From the NCBI GenBank assembly GCA_035634255.1, contig DASQDI010000055.1, positions 34,145 through 98,144 on the forward strand: a DNA stretch of 64,000 nt, read 5' to 3'. Shown one piece after another: positions 54,836 through 63,854 of this stretch. A model generated the notes under the pieces. It ran no database searches, was not told the origin of the DNA, and saw only the letters and a list, made by a program, of their open reading frames with translations. Made by a program: the position numbers and the translations under genes. Positions within the stretch are counted from its first letter, which is position 1; each line of letters starts with the position of its first letter. This DNA comes from DATLMR01 sp035634255. GTDB lineage: Bacteria > Acidobacteriota > Blastocatellia > UBA7656.

Positions 54836-55950
54836 GATGATGAGTTGGCGTGATAACGCCTGCCCTTCCACTCGACGCCTCTCCCGCTCCTGCATCTCCG
54901 CCAGGACGTGAGTCCGAGCGCTATGAGGATGACCTCGGCGACCGGGTGCAGGAGGACGGACCATAAAGGGTGTTTGAAGCGAAGGGCGAGCAAAGCCCTT
55001 TGCGCGAGCACGCACGCCGCCGCGAGCCACGCGGGCCACGCGCGGGTGCAGGCGAGCAACAGGAACGGCCCGAGGAACACGGCCGCATGCGCGAGCAGAA
55101 AGAGCCAGAAGCTCGACTCGCGGCGGAAGGCCGGGAAGAAATTCTTTTGAAAGCCGCCCCAAATCTCCCCGAATGATCTGTACATCCGCACGGAGACGAC
55201 CCCCCGCCCGTCGAGGCAGAGGCCGCGCTCCCCGCGCGCCCTCCACGCCTGCGCGAGTCTTTGATCTTCGAAGACCTGATCACGCACGGCCGCGTGCCCC
55301 CCGACGGCGAAGTAGCTCGCGCGCTCGACCAGGATGCACGCGCCGTGGGCGAGCCCGAGCGAAGCGTCCCACCGCGCGAGCGAGAGCGGGGCCGGGAAGA
55401 GCGTGAAGACTACGTAATTGAGCAGGGGCATGAGCGCCTTCTCCCAGAAACTTTCGAGCCGCAGGGCGGGCCACGCCGAAAGCAGGGTGACGTTCCGGCG
55501 GCGCGCTTCTCCGAGCATCCGCCCCGCCGCCCACTCTTCCAACCTCGCGTCGGCGTCGAGAAAGATCATCCACTCGCTGCCGGCTTCTTCGGCCAGCCGC
55601 GCGCATGCGTACGTTTTTCCGCACCACCCCTGGGGAAGCGAAGAGGCTTCGATCAATCGCACGCGGCGGTCGCGGGCCGCGTACCGGCGGACGACCCCGG
55701 CGGTCCCGTCCGTCGAATGGTCGTCATAGACGAGGACCTCCGCGACCACTTCGCCCTGCGCCAGAGCGGAATCGAGGCAGCCCGGCAGGTTCGACTCTTC
55801 GTCGCGCGCCGGGATCAAGACCGAGACCGCGCGCGGCTCGCCCCGCCCCGCCTCCCGGAAGCCGGGCCACGCCGCGACGTTCCAGAGGACGACGAGCAAA
55901 ATCGAGGCGGACAAGACGAGAAGGAGGATGGCGAAAATCATGGGGATCAT
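54832..55950 (-). CDS. GT2 glycosyltransferase, carotenoid-associated
   Basis: 372 aa. An N-terminal membrane helix (about 1-23), a GT2 catalytic domain (VSVLIPARDEESNLPGCLDS, VYDDHSTDGTAG, IFLDADARLEEWAAG) and a C-terminal membrane section (about 290-340) resemble CrtQ and CruC, which glycosylate carotenoid hydroxyl groups or carboxylates. The QRLAQAWRARG segment corresponds to the QxxRW region, here QAWRA. It starts with an ATGA overlap on the GGPP-synthase gene and ends with an ATGA overlap on the second CrtI. The substrate is inferred from context. Confidence 0.86.
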   Translation of the reverse strand: MIPMIFAILLLVLSASILLVVLWNVAAWPGFREAGRGEPRAVSVLIPARDEESNLPGCLDSALAQGEVVAEVLVYDDHSTDGTAGVVRRYAARDRRVRLIEASSLPQGWCGKTYACARLAEEAGSEWMIFLDADARLEEWAAGRMLGEARRRNVTLLSAWPALRLESFWEKALMPLLNYVVFTLFPAPLSLARWDASLGLAHGACILVERASYFAVGGHAAVRDQVFEDQRLAQAWRARGERGLCLDGRGVVSVRMYRSFGEIWGGFQKNFFPAFRRESSFWLFLLAHAAVFLGPFLLLACTRAWPAWLAAACVLAQRALLALRFKHPLWSVLLHPVAEVILIALGLTSWRRCRSGRGVEWKGRRYHANSSS

Positions 55951-56921
55951 CTTGAGGCGCTCGTCCCTTCGGCCACCGGCCTCCACCGCCCGGCCTCGCG
56001 CATGATGAGGTCGGCGGAGGCGTTGAGCAGTTCGGCCTCGCGAGTCCGGCCGAACCTTTCGAGGATCGCGGCCTTGCCCCGCTCGATCAGGCTGAGCGAG
56101 AAATCATGCGCGCCTTCGACCCCGAGCTCGGCCACGAAAGTCGAGCGCAGGTGCCGCGCGTCCTGCCCCGGAGTCTTGCCGGTCAGGGAGATGTCCCCGA
56201 GTTCATCGAGCAGGTCGTCCTGGATCTGGTAAGCCGTGCCGAGGGATTCGCCGAAGAAGGCGAGGGCCTCCGCGTCCTGCTCGCAGGCCCCGCAGGCTAT
56301 GGCCCCCGCGCTCAGGGTCAACCGCATCAGGGCGGTCGTCTTGAGGCTGCGGGCCTGAAGCGCGTTCATGCCATCGCGCGGCCCGTTGGGTTCAAAATCA
56401 GATGCGAAGCCGGACCGGTGGTTCGATTGCAGGTCCGAGACCTGCCCTCCGATCATGCCGTTCGCCCCGACGCAGAAAGCCGCTTCAGACACCAGCCGCC
56501 CCGGCGAGCCCGTCGGCCCGTCGGAGGCCGCGCGCACGAGCAGGGCGTAAGCCTGATTGAGCAGCGCCAGCGCCGCGAGCGTGGCGAGGTCTTCTCCGAA
56601 GACGAGGTGCAGGGCCGCGCGGCCCCGCCTAAGGTCCGCGTCGTCCATGGCCGGAAGGTCGTCGAGGATGATCGAGCTGGTGTGCAGATACTCTATGGCG
56701 CAGGCGGCGGGCAAAGCCCGCGGAGGCGCGCCGCCCGCCACCTGAGTGCCTAATAAAGTGAGCATAGGCCGCAGCCTCTTCCCGCCCGGAAAGACCGCAT
56801 AATCGAGCGCCTCGTTGAGCCGCGACGCCCCCGCGAGAGACGTGACGGGCAGGGACTCGGCAAGGGCTTGTTCGAGCGTGTGCCGGTTGCGAGTTATAAA
56901 GGATGAAAGCTGTTCTAACAT
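55947..56921 (-). CDS. crtE: Polyprenyl diphosphate synthase (GGPP synthase, CrtE-like)
   Basis: 324 aa. The first Asp-rich motif is DDLPAMD (87-93), with HTSSIILDD before it; the second is in YQIQDDLLDELGD. Chain length (C20 or C15) cannot be settled by sight; GGPP is expected with a phytoene synthase in the same operon. The ATG at 56921 overlaps the end of the hydrolase gene by seven bases. GGKRLRPML and a TGKTPGQDARH segment support the family. Confidence 0.9.
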   Translation of the reverse strand: MLEQLSSFITRNRHTLEQALAESLPVTSLAGASRLNEALDYAVFPGGKRLRPMLTLLGTQVAGGAPPRALPAACAIEYLHTSSIILDDLPAMDDADLRRGRAALHLVFGEDLATLAALALLNQAYALLVRAASDGPTGSPGRLVSEAAFCVGANGMIGGQVSDLQSNHRSGFASDFEPNGPRDGMNALQARSLKTTALMRLTLSAGAIACGACEQDAEALAFFGESLGTAYQIQDDLLDELGDISLTGKTPGQDARHLRSTFVAELGVEGAHDFSLSLIERGKAAILERFGRTREAELLNASADLIMREAGRWRPVAEGTSASR

Positions 56922-57685
56922 AAAATAGATACCCGGTGCGCGAAGTCTTTTCGCGCGGCAAAGGCTACCTCGGAGAGCCGGTCCGTGGCTTCGCTGATCG
57001 GCAGGTGGCCCGCGCCTTTCAGCTCGAACGCGCGGGCCTGCGGCCACACGGCCTGCCACATCGCGACCGATCTCTTCACCGCGGCGAAGGTGCGCTCGCC
57101 GTAGACGATGTCGACGGGCGCGCGCAGGTCGCGGAAGCGGGAGACCCCATCGATTCGCGACATCAATTCCAGATAGCGGTAAGCGGTCTCGTGATTGACT
57201 GACCTGAACGAGCGGGTCAGGTCCGACGTTTCGGCGCGGCGTCTCCTGAGTGAGAGGTTGGTGACCCAGCGGCCCACGGGGTTAGCGAAGGTCGAGTTGT
57301 AGGCGTAGCGCCCCCAGCTTCTCGCGACGAAGAGGTTGAAGTACCACGGCACGAAGGCGAACGGGTCGATCAGGACGAACCGCCCGACCCGCTCCTCCGC
57401 ATGCTCGGCCGCGAGCAGCCCGAAGATGGCTCCGCTGCAATTGCCGATCACGGTCACGGAGGGCGCGTCGATGGAAGAGATCGCCGCGGAGATTTCCTGA
57501 GCTATCGCGCGCAGGCTCCACTCGCGCGGGGCGGCGGACCTCCCATAGCCCGGCATGTCGGCGCAGTAGAGCGCAACATCGTCCGGCATGCGGGCCGCGA
57601 GCGGCGCGAAAGAATCATGCGTGCCGCTCCATCCGTGCAGCCCGAAAAATACTCGCGGTCCTGAACCGTATCTGGTTACGTACAT
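56915..57685 (-). CDS. Alpha/beta-hydrolase in the carotenoid operon
   Basis: 256 aa. FFGLHGWSGTHDSF (oxyanion), nucleophile elbow VIGNCSGAIFGL (serine in GNCSG), a DMPGYGRSAAP motif and the late histidine in GAGHLPISEATD. No signal peptide. Its place between crtI and crtE suggests action on a carotenoid ester, glycoside acyl group or related lipid, but that is inference. GAGGAAATCC before the ATG lies at the edge of the dispersed repeat. Confidence 0.83.
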   Translation of the reverse strand: MYVTRYGSGPRVFFGLHGWSGTHDSFAPLAARMPDDVALYCADMPGYGRSAAPREWSLRAIAQEISAAISSIDAPSVTVIGNCSGAIFGLLAAEHAEERVGRFVLIDPFAFVPWYFNLFVARSWGRYAYNSTFANPVGRWVTNLSLRRRRAETSDLTRSFRSVNHETAYRYLELMSRIDGVSRFRDLRAPVDIVYGERTFAAVKRSVAMWQAVWPQARAFELKGAGHLPISEATDRLSEVAFAARKDFAHRVSILC

Positions 57686-57693
57686 GGATTTCC

Positions 57694-57810
57694 TCAGGGG
57701 TCAGTGTTCAGTGGTCAGGATTCAGGGGCTAAGGAAGGGACATTTCAGATTCTATTTACAGAATCCCATTCCTTCCCTGGCTCCTGGCCCCTGACTCCCG
57801 GCCGCTGACT
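57694..57810. repeat. Dispersed heptamer-arm inverted repeat, copy 4
   Basis: Arms GGGGTCAGTGTTCAGTGGTC (57697-57716) and CCTGGCC/CCTGACT/CCCGGCC-type (57776-57810) flank the core AGATTCTATTTACAGAATCC (57747-57766), in which GATTCT and AGAATC form a perfect 6-bp stem. The first CrtI frame runs into it, so the element provides that gene's final codons and stop (TAA at 57756-57758). Confidence 0.75.
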
Positions 57811-59372
57811 ACGGACGCCACCATCTTCCCGCCGAGCACGACCATCGGCATCCCGGTGCCGGGGGTCGTGCTGGCTCCCACGTAATATAGGCCGTCGATC
57901 TCGCGCTCGCGGTTGGGCGCTCTGAACGGCCCCATCTGAGAAAGAGTGTGCGCGGCCCCGAAGGCCGAGCCATCGTGAAGGCCGAAGAGGTCTCGCCACT
58001 CGACCGGCGTGTATACCTCTTCGACCGCTATCCGCTCGGGCGCAATGTCGACGCCGTGAAGCCGCAATCGCCGGATGATTTTTGCCTTCACTTCCCGCGC
58101 CTCCGCGCCCCAGTCCTTCCCTGGGGCCTCACTCAGCAGGGGCGTCGGCACGAGCACGAACATGGCGGTGTCGCCCGGAGGCGCGAGCCCCCGGTCCGTC
58201 GCCGAAGGCACGCTGACGTAGAATGGCATCTGCTCCGGGATGCGCTTTTCTTTCAGCAATTCATCGAATCCGCCCGCGTAATCCTCGGGCAGAAAGATCG
58301 TGTGATGCCCGAGCCCCTCGACCTCCCCGCGTACGCCCCAATAAAAAGTCATCACGCCGGGAGTCATTCGCGTCCCTTCCGCCCGCCTCCGCCTCCGCGG
58401 GGAGACCGCCTCGCGGTCGAGCAGCCCCAGGACCGAAGCGGGCACGTCAACGTTCGACACGACGAGCGGGGATTCGATCATCTCACCGTCCTCGAACTCT
58501 AACGCGCGGACGCGGCCCTGCCGCGTGACTATTCTTCGCACGCGCCTGTTCGTGAATATGCGAACGCCCAGTTCGCGCGCGAGTCGTTCGATGGCGGAGA
58601 CCAGGGAGTAGACGCCGCCTTCCGGCAGCCACAACCCGTAGGCAAGCTCGCCGTACGCGAGTATCGAAAAGAGCCCCGGCAGCTCGTAGGGCGAGCCGCC
58701 GAGGTACATCCCGTAAGACCCGAGCGCCTCGCGTATGTGGCGGCTGCGGAAGAATCTCTTCAGCTCCCCGTCGAGCGAGCGCCACACGCCCGTGCGCACA
58801 AGCTCGCGCGGGGAAAGCGCCGCGAGCCATCTCAGGAAATTGCCTTCGTTGTTCGTGACGAGCTTATCGAAAGAGAGCCTGTATTTAACCTCCGCGTCCC
58901 TGAGGAAGGCGAGCATCCTCGGGCGCGAGCCCGGCTCCAGACGCTCGCACTCTTCGAGCAGCCGCCCGAGGTTGCTCGAAAGCTGAAAGCGAGTCCCGTC
59001 CGGCCATTGAAAAGAGACCGAGGGGTCGACGGGCAGCAGCCTCACGTAATCGCGAAGGTCGCGGCCCGCCGCTTCGAACAACTGCTCGAAGACCCACGGG
59101 TAATTCAGGAGCGAGGGGCCGGTGTCGAAACTGAAGCCGTCGCGCAGGATCAGGTTCGCGCGCCCGCCCACGCGCCCGTTGGCTTCGTAGATGGAGACCG
59201 GGTGGCCCGCGAGCCTGAGGTGAATTGCCGCGCTCAGCCCCCCGAGCCCGCCCCCGATGACCGAGACCGGAGGGAGCGCGCGCGGGCGAGGAGCGCCGGG
59301 CGCATGCCCCTTCGCTTCGGTGACCCCAGCGCCTTGTGTCTTCCCATTCATTTGCAGCTTCGTTTTCAGCAT
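57756..59372 (-). CDS. crtI: CrtI-type phytoene desaturase
   Basis: 538 aa. FAD motif SVIGGGLGGLSAAIHLRLAG (about 37-56), FSFDTGPSLLNYPWVFEQLF, and C-terminal DGLYYVGASTTPGTGMPMVV. Introduces double bonds into phytoene. It is next to phytoene synthase, so it is taken as the main desaturase. The last residues (about 16, GRESGARSQGRNGIL) are encoded by the repeat at 57694-57810. The start at 59372 is the first ATG; a second at 59351 and a TTG at 59390 are alternatives. Confidence 0.9.
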   Translation of the reverse strand: MLKTKLQMNGKTQGAGVTEAKGHAPGAPRPRALPPVSVIGGGLGGLSAAIHLRLAGHPVSIYEANGRVGGRANLILRDGFSFDTGPSLLNYPWVFEQLFEAAGRDLRDYVRLLPVDPSVSFQWPDGTRFQLSSNLGRLLEECERLEPGSRPRMLAFLRDAEVKYRLSFDKLVTNNEGNFLRWLAALSPRELVRTGVWRSLDGELKRFFRSRHIREALGSYGMYLGGSPYELPGLFSILAYGELAYGLWLPEGGVYSLVSAIERLARELGVRIFTNRRVRRIVTRQGRVRALEFEDGEMIESPLVVSNVDVPASVLGLLDREAVSPRRRRRAEGTRMTPGVMTFYWGVRGEVEGLGHHTIFLPEDYAGGFDELLKEKRIPEQMPFYVSVPSATDRGLAPPGDTAMFVLVPTPLLSEAPGKDWGAEAREVKAKIIRRLRLHGVDIAPERIAVEEVYTPVEWRDLFGLHDGSAFGAAHTLSQMGPFRAPNREREIDGLYYVGASTTPGTGMPMVVLGGKMVASVVSGRESGARSQGRNGIL

Positions 59373-59399
59373 CGGTCGAAGGCCTCTCAACTCGCCCCG

Positions 59400-60410
59400 T
59401 CAATGGGTCAGGTAGGCGATGGGCAAGCGCCAGTACTTGCTCGCGGGCAGGACTCTGAATTTGTCCCCGATAGGCACGCTCTCCCTGTGCAGGACTCCTC
59501 GGGGGCTGCGCCCGATGCGGTCGTTCAACTGGCGGTAAACGTCGATGCATGCGCGTATGGCCGCGCGGCTGTCCGGCGCGAAGGCGCACAGGTCCGAGAG
59601 CGCGCGCCCGTAGAAATCCTCCGCGATTGACGAGAGCCGCCGCAGCACCCGGTTGAGCGGCGGGTGCTGAGAGGGGTCGTTCACGTTCACGTGTTCCATC
59701 CCTTCGGCCCGCAGCAGGTCGAGCGGCAGGTAAAGCCGGCCGCGCCTCTGGTCCTCGCCCACGTCGCGCAGGAAGTTGGTGAGTTGCAGAGCGATGCCGA
59801 GGTTGCGCGCGCTCGCTAGCGCCCGGTCGAAGCTGGCTTCGCGGCTCGGCCCGTAGACATAGGTCAGGAAATACCCGACGACTATGGCGCTGCCGTAGAT
59901 GTAAGAATCGATCAGGTCGTCGAGCGTGTCGAAGGTGCGCGGCGCTACGTCGTGCCGCATCGCGTCGATGAAGGCGCGGTAATGCTCCACGGGGATGCCG
60001 GCCTCGCGCACGACCCGCGTAAACGCGGCGAGAAAGCAGGGCACGCCCAGCTCAAGGGCTTCGCGGATCGACCGGGCTCCGACCCCTTTTTCGTAGAGCC
60101 CGGACCACTCGTCGAGCCTCCGCATCTGCTCCGTTTTCGGAATGGGGAAGGTGTCAACGACCTCGTCCGGGTAGCGGACGGCGGAGTAGATGGCTTCGAC
60201 CTTCGCGCGTTTCGGAGGGGGGAGGAAGCGGGTGACGATGAAGAAACTGGTGCTGTAGACGCGCAGCACCGCGCGCGCCTGCCTGACGATACAGTCCCAC
60301 GCCGCCCCCTCAGAAATGGCTCCGAGAGCCAGTTTGCGGGTGTCACGCTCGACGGCGTCCCAGCGGTCTTCGCTCCACGCGGCCTCGGCTCTTTTGATCC
60401 CTTCAGCCAT
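59400..60410 (-). CDS. crtB: Phytoene (squalene/phytoene) synthase
   Basis: 336 aa. Two aspartate-rich sites, DEVVD (82-86) and DVGED (216-220, in NFLRDVGEDQRRGRLYLP), bind the magnesium and diphosphates of two GGPP (or FPP) molecules. STSFFIVTRFLPPPKR is a typical substrate segment. It condenses two prenyl diphosphates to phytoene. GGAGG precedes the ATG, and the start overlaps the TspO stop by eight bases, so translation is coupled. Confidence 0.94.
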   Translation of the reverse strand: MAEGIKRAEAAWSEDRWDAVERDTRKLALGAISEGAAWDCIVRQARAVLRVYSTSFFIVTRFLPPPKRAKVEAIYSAVRYPDEVVDTFPIPKTEQMRRLDEWSGLYEKGVGARSIREALELGVPCFLAAFTRVVREAGIPVEHYRAFIDAMRHDVAPRTFDTLDDLIDSYIYGSAIVVGYFLTYVYGPSREASFDRALASARNLGIALQLTNFLRDVGEDQRRGRLYLPLDLLRAEGMEHVNVNDPSQHPPLNRVLRRLSSIAEDFYGRALSDLCAFAPDSRAAIRACIDVYRQLNDRIGRSPRGVLHRESVPIGDKFRVLPASKYWRLPIAYLTH

Positions 60411-60882
60411 TCATCCTCCATATCGTGAAGTTGAGCGCGGAGGCGTAAGTGACCCAGAGCAGGTAAGGGACAAGGAGCAGGGCCGCGACGGTCGAGATGG
60501 GCGCGAATTTGACTATCGTCACCGCGATGGCTACCCACAGCAGAGCTACCTCCGCGAAGGCCCAGCCGGTCAGGTGGAACTTGAAGAAGATGAACGACCA
60601 GGCGAGGTTGAGCGCGAGCTGTATGCCGAATATGGTGAGAGCGCCGTCGCTCCCATGCCACCCCGCGCGCCTCCAGACCAGCCACGCCGCGACGGCCATG
60701 AATACATAGAGCACGGTCCAGACTGGGCCGAACAGCCAGTTGGGGGGAGTCCACGAGGGCTTCGCGAGTCTCTGGTACCAGTTCGGTATTTCCGGTGTGG
60801 TGGCCATCCCCCCGAGGCCGGCGACGGCGAAGCATACGACCAAAAAGATTATGAGCCCGATCCATTCGCTCCTCGCTCCCAT
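60403..60882 (-). CDS. tspO: TspO/MBR-family membrane protein
   Basis: 159 aa, five transmembrane helices, tryptophan-rich: IPNWYQRLAKPSWTPPNWLF, GPVWTVLYVFMAVAAWLVW. TspO binds porphyrins and sterol-like ligands and in some bacteria regulates pigment genes in response to light and oxygen. The ATG at 60882 is chosen since GGGAGG lies just upstream and the length fits the family; an upstream frame start overlaps the photolyase end. The gene is embedded between photolyase and crtB in the carotenoid operon. Confidence 0.92.
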   Translation of the reverse strand: MGARSEWIGLIIFLVVCFAVAGLGGMATTPEIPNWYQRLAKPSWTPPNWLFGPVWTVLYVFMAVAAWLVWRRAGWHGSDGALTIFGIQLALNLAWSFIFFKFHLTGWAFAEVALLWVAIAVTIVKFAPISTVAALLLVPYLLWVTYASALNFTIWRMNG

Positions 60883-60937
60883 ACTCCCTCCCAAATACAT
60901 GTTCGAGTCGAAACTGTTTTTTAGATTCGTATCCGGC

Positions 60938-62335
60938 TCATACATCCGTCGAATTCAGCAGGCTCCGCACGCGGGCCATGTAAGCGGGCACGTCGAACCT
61001 GCGCGCCATTCCGGCCGCCGACATGTAGCGGACGGTGCCGAACACGGGCCGCCGAGGCCCCCACGGCCTGTCGTGCTTGCCCCCAATCGCCCACGCGATA
61101 CCGGCGTAGCCGTTCGGGTCGCGCCCGCACAGCAGGTATTTATTGTTGAGATAAACGGCCGTGGCGAAGGCTTCTTCGGGAGTCTCGCTCCATTCCAGAA
61201 TCTTCTTGGCCCAATACATCCGGAGGTACCCGTGCATGTACCCGCTCCCGGTCATCTCGAGCTGCGCGGCATTCCACAGGGCGTCGTGCGTCGTGGCCTC
61301 TTCGAGCCGGGCCCTTGAATAGATGTGAGGCCGCGCGTCCTCCCTGTGATGATTGAGCGCCCGGAGCGCCCAGCCGGGGCTCCCGGCGAGGGTGTCGTAA
61401 TTCGGGTTGCGCGCCACGTAATTGACGGAAAGCTCGCGGCGCACGATCAACTCTTCGAGGTAAGCCCGCTTCGCCTCTTCCGGGGCGGTCGCGGCCCGCA
61501 CGGCCAGAGCGATTGTGAGCGGCCCGAGGTGGCCGAAATGCAAGTAAGCCGACAGCTCGCTCGTGCCGGAGACTTCGGGCAGGTTGCGCCGCGAAGGGTA
61601 ATCGCTCAAGCGCTCCTCGACGAAGAGTCGCAGGCGACGCATGGCCTCACCCGTTCCGCCTTTGAAGCGCGTGACCGGCGACGCGCCTCGGTCAATCGGG
61701 AGCGACCCGAGCAGGCGGGCGGCGTCGACCCGCTCCGACTTCGGCCTCGCCTTCTCCGGCCACGGGCGGACGCAATCCGGCTCGTCGAGCGGCTGAAGGA
61801 ATACGTCGAGCACGGCCATGATCTTCGGGCGCAGGGTGCGCGCGGAGTATTCTTCCTTCGCGAACAGCTTGGTCGGCGCGACAGTGTCCGCGTCTACGGT
61901 CCAGAACGGAACCTTCAATTTCTCCGCGGCACTCCTGCGCCATGACTCGGGCAGGCTAAGGGGGTTCTCGTCTCCGATGACCAGGGCCGGGCGCGCCTCC
62001 TCGCAAAAGCTCAGCAGGTCGTGACGAGGGTAAGAGCGAAAGACGAACGCCGCCCCGCGCCGTTCGACCCCGCGCGCCGTCTCTTCCAGCCCGTCGAGCA
62101 GAAAAGAGTAGTGGCGCAGGTTCGCCCCCGGATACTTCGGGTGCAGGCCGAAGAAGACCGCGAGCGGGAGGCGGAGCTCGTTGGCCGCCCTCACGCTCGC
62201 GTCGAGCGCGAGATTGTCGACCGCCCTCTGCGACCTCTGCATCCAGTAAACGACCGAGCGGCCCGACGGGTCGGGGCTCCCGCCCCTCCGCACGGTCACG
62301 CGCGGGTCTGAGAGAATCTTCTCCAGCTCGTTCAA
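60938..62335 (-). CDS. phr: Class II CPD photolyase
   Basis: 465 aa. Class II signatures: VVYWMQRSQRAVDNLALD at the start, YLEELIVRRELSVNYVARN, GSGYMHGYLRMYWAKKILEW and LNNKYLLCGRDPNGYAGIAW. Uses FADH and blue light to split UV-induced pyrimidine dimers. The start codon is TTG (62333-62335), with GGAGAG just upstream and a TTGA overlap on the stop of the preceding SRPBCC gene. Linkage to carotenoid genes suggests a shared photoprotection response. Confidence 0.94.
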   Translation of the reverse strand: MNELEKILSDPRVTVRRGGSPDPSGRSVVYWMQRSQRAVDNLALDASVRAANELRLPLAVFFGLHPKYPGANLRHYSFLLDGLEETARGVERRGAAFVFRSYPRHDLLSFCEEARPALVIGDENPLSLPESWRRSAAEKLKVPFWTVDADTVAPTKLFAKEEYSARTLRPKIMAVLDVFLQPLDEPDCVRPWPEKARPKSERVDAARLLGSLPIDRGASPVTRFKGGTGEAMRRLRLFVEERLSDYPSRRNLPEVSGTSELSAYLHFGHLGPLTIALAVRAATAPEEAKRAYLEELIVRRELSVNYVARNPNYDTLAGSPGWALRALNHHREDARPHIYSRARLEEATTHDALWNAAQLEMTGSGYMHGYLRMYWAKKILEWSETPEEAFATAVYLNNKYLLCGRDPNGYAGIAWAIGGKHDRPWGPRRPVFGTVRYMSAAGMARRFDVPAYMARVRSLLNSTDV

Positions 62336-62850
62336 GACACTCTCCTCAATTCGCCCGGCTCATACTCACGAGCCGATTCCGCGGGCGTCGCGCGCGGGGC
62401 GAGCAGCCGCGCGGTCATCTCCGCGCGATAATCGAATATCTTCTTTAAAGTCCTGCGGACGAATAAAAGGTGGGCGACCTTCCCGATGATGCCGAATGGG
62501 ATTCGGTACTCCACGCGGTCGCGCACCAGAGTCGTGTCGACCGACAGCGCTTCGAAAGCGTGCGTATGACGCCAGAGCCTGTAAGGCCCCCTGAGCTGCG
62601 AATCGACGAAATATTCTTCCGGCACCCAGCTTTCGATCAGAGTCTTCCAGCGAAACGGCATTCCGAAAAGTGCTAGTTTGTAATCCAGCACGGTGCCAGC
62701 GACCATCTTCACCGGCGCGGGGGTCAATATTCGGAAACGGAGCAAAGGCGGAGTTATGCGCTCAAGATTGAAGGCGTCACCGAAGAAATCGAATGTCTCC
62801 CGGCGCGAGCGATGGATGACCTGTGAGCGTTCCAGTAAGTAAGTCTTCAT
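62332..62850 (-). CDS. SRPBCC-family protein (START/polyketide-cyclase-like)
   Basis: 172 aa. The pattern LERSQVIHRSRRETFDFFGDAFNLERITPP, then LDYKLALFGMPFRWKTLIESW and FEALSVDTTLVRDRVEYRIPFG, is the usual SRPBCC ligand-binding fold. Such genes recur beside carotenoid or photolyase genes, with no settled role. It shares a TTGA overlap with the photolyase gene. A hydrophobic-ligand carrier role is inference. Confidence 0.85.
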   Translation of the reverse strand: MKTYLLERSQVIHRSRRETFDFFGDAFNLERITPPLLRFRILTPAPVKMVAGTVLDYKLALFGMPFRWKTLIESWVPEEYFVDSQLRGPYRLWRHTHAFEALSVDTTLVRDRVEYRIPFGIIGKVAHLLFVRRTLKKIFDYRAEMTARLLAPRATPAESAREYEPGELRRVS

Positions 62851-62914
62851 GAATAGCCTTTGTCATTAAGTTGCAGATTATTTCCCTTCGGTTCCGGCGC
62901 GTAAGCTATCCATC

Positions 62915-63823
62915 TCAATTCGCTAGCAGGTCGCTCAGGGCGGGGGCGAGGTCCGGGTACTTGAAGCTGTAGCCGTCGCGCAACACCGCTTCCGGGACGA
63001 CGCGCTGGCTGCCGAGCACCACCGTCGCCATCTCTCCCATCATCACGCGCAGGGCGAATTCAGGCACGGGCAGGAAAGCGGGCCTGTGCAGGACCGCCCC
63101 CATCTGCTTCGTGAATTCGGCGTTGGTCACGATTCCGGGCGCCGCCCCGTTGACCGGCCCGCTCAAAGACTCCGACAGGACGGCGTGCCTGAATATGCCC
63201 ACTATGTCGTCGATGTGAATCCAGGGGAACCACTGGCGGCCGCTCCCCAAAGGCCCCGCCACTCCCATCCTGAAAGGCGGCAGCATCTTCTTGAGCGCGC
63301 CGTCCCGCGCGTCGAGCACGACACCCGTTCGCGGCAAAACGACCCTTATGCCGAGGTCGCTCGCGCGCAAGGCTTCCGCTTCCCACTCGCGGCAGAGGTC
63401 GGGCAGAAATCCCCTGCCCACCTGCGCGCGCTCGTCGAGCACTTCGTCTCCCCGGTCTCCGTAAAATCCGACCGCCGAGCCCGAGACGAAGACCCGAGGG
63501 CGGGGCGAGGCGGACGCGAGACCCTGCACCAGATTCCTCGTGCCGATCAGCCGCGACTCTCTTATGCGCTTCTTCTGCTCCGGATTCCATCGCTTCGCGG
63601 CGACCGATTCGCCCGCGAGATGCACCACCGCGTCCAGACCCGCGAGCGCTTCCTGAGGCGGCGGCCCGGCCTGCGGGTCCCACGCATGGACTTCCTCGGC
63701 GGAGATTCGGCGCGCCTTCTCGGGCGAACGCGATAACGCTACAACCGCGTGCCCTTCCCCCGTCAGAACCTCGCACAAGTTCCTGCCGATAAGCCCCGTC
63801 GCCCCTGTCATCAATACCTTCAT
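62915..63823 (-). CDS. TIGR01777-family SDR epimerase-like protein
   Basis: 302 aa. NAD(P)-binding MKVLMTGATGLIGRNLCEVL at the N-terminus, VVHLAGESVAAKRW and VFVSGSAVGFYGDRGDE identify the YfcH/SDR39U1 group, whose substrate is unknown. GGGAGGAG precedes the ATG at 63823. It is the first gene of the carotenoid-photolyase operon, downstream of the reverse promoter at 63855-63883. Confidence 0.92.
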   Translation of the reverse strand: MKVLMTGATGLIGRNLCEVLTGEGHAVVALSRSPEKARRISAEEVHAWDPQAGPPPQEALAGLDAVVHLAGESVAAKRWNPEQKKRIRESRLIGTRNLVQGLASASPRPRVFVSGSAVGFYGDRGDEVLDERAQVGRGFLPDLCREWEAEALRASDLGIRVVLPRTGVVLDARDGALKKMLPPFRMGVAGPLGSGRQWFPWIHIDDIVGIFRHAVLSESLSGPVNGAAPGIVTNAEFTKQMGAVLHRPAFLPVPEFALRVMMGEMATVVLGSQRVVPEAVLRDGYSFKYPDLAPALSDLLAN

Positions 63824-63854
63824 TCTCAATCTCCTCCCGCCTTCAACAATCAAA

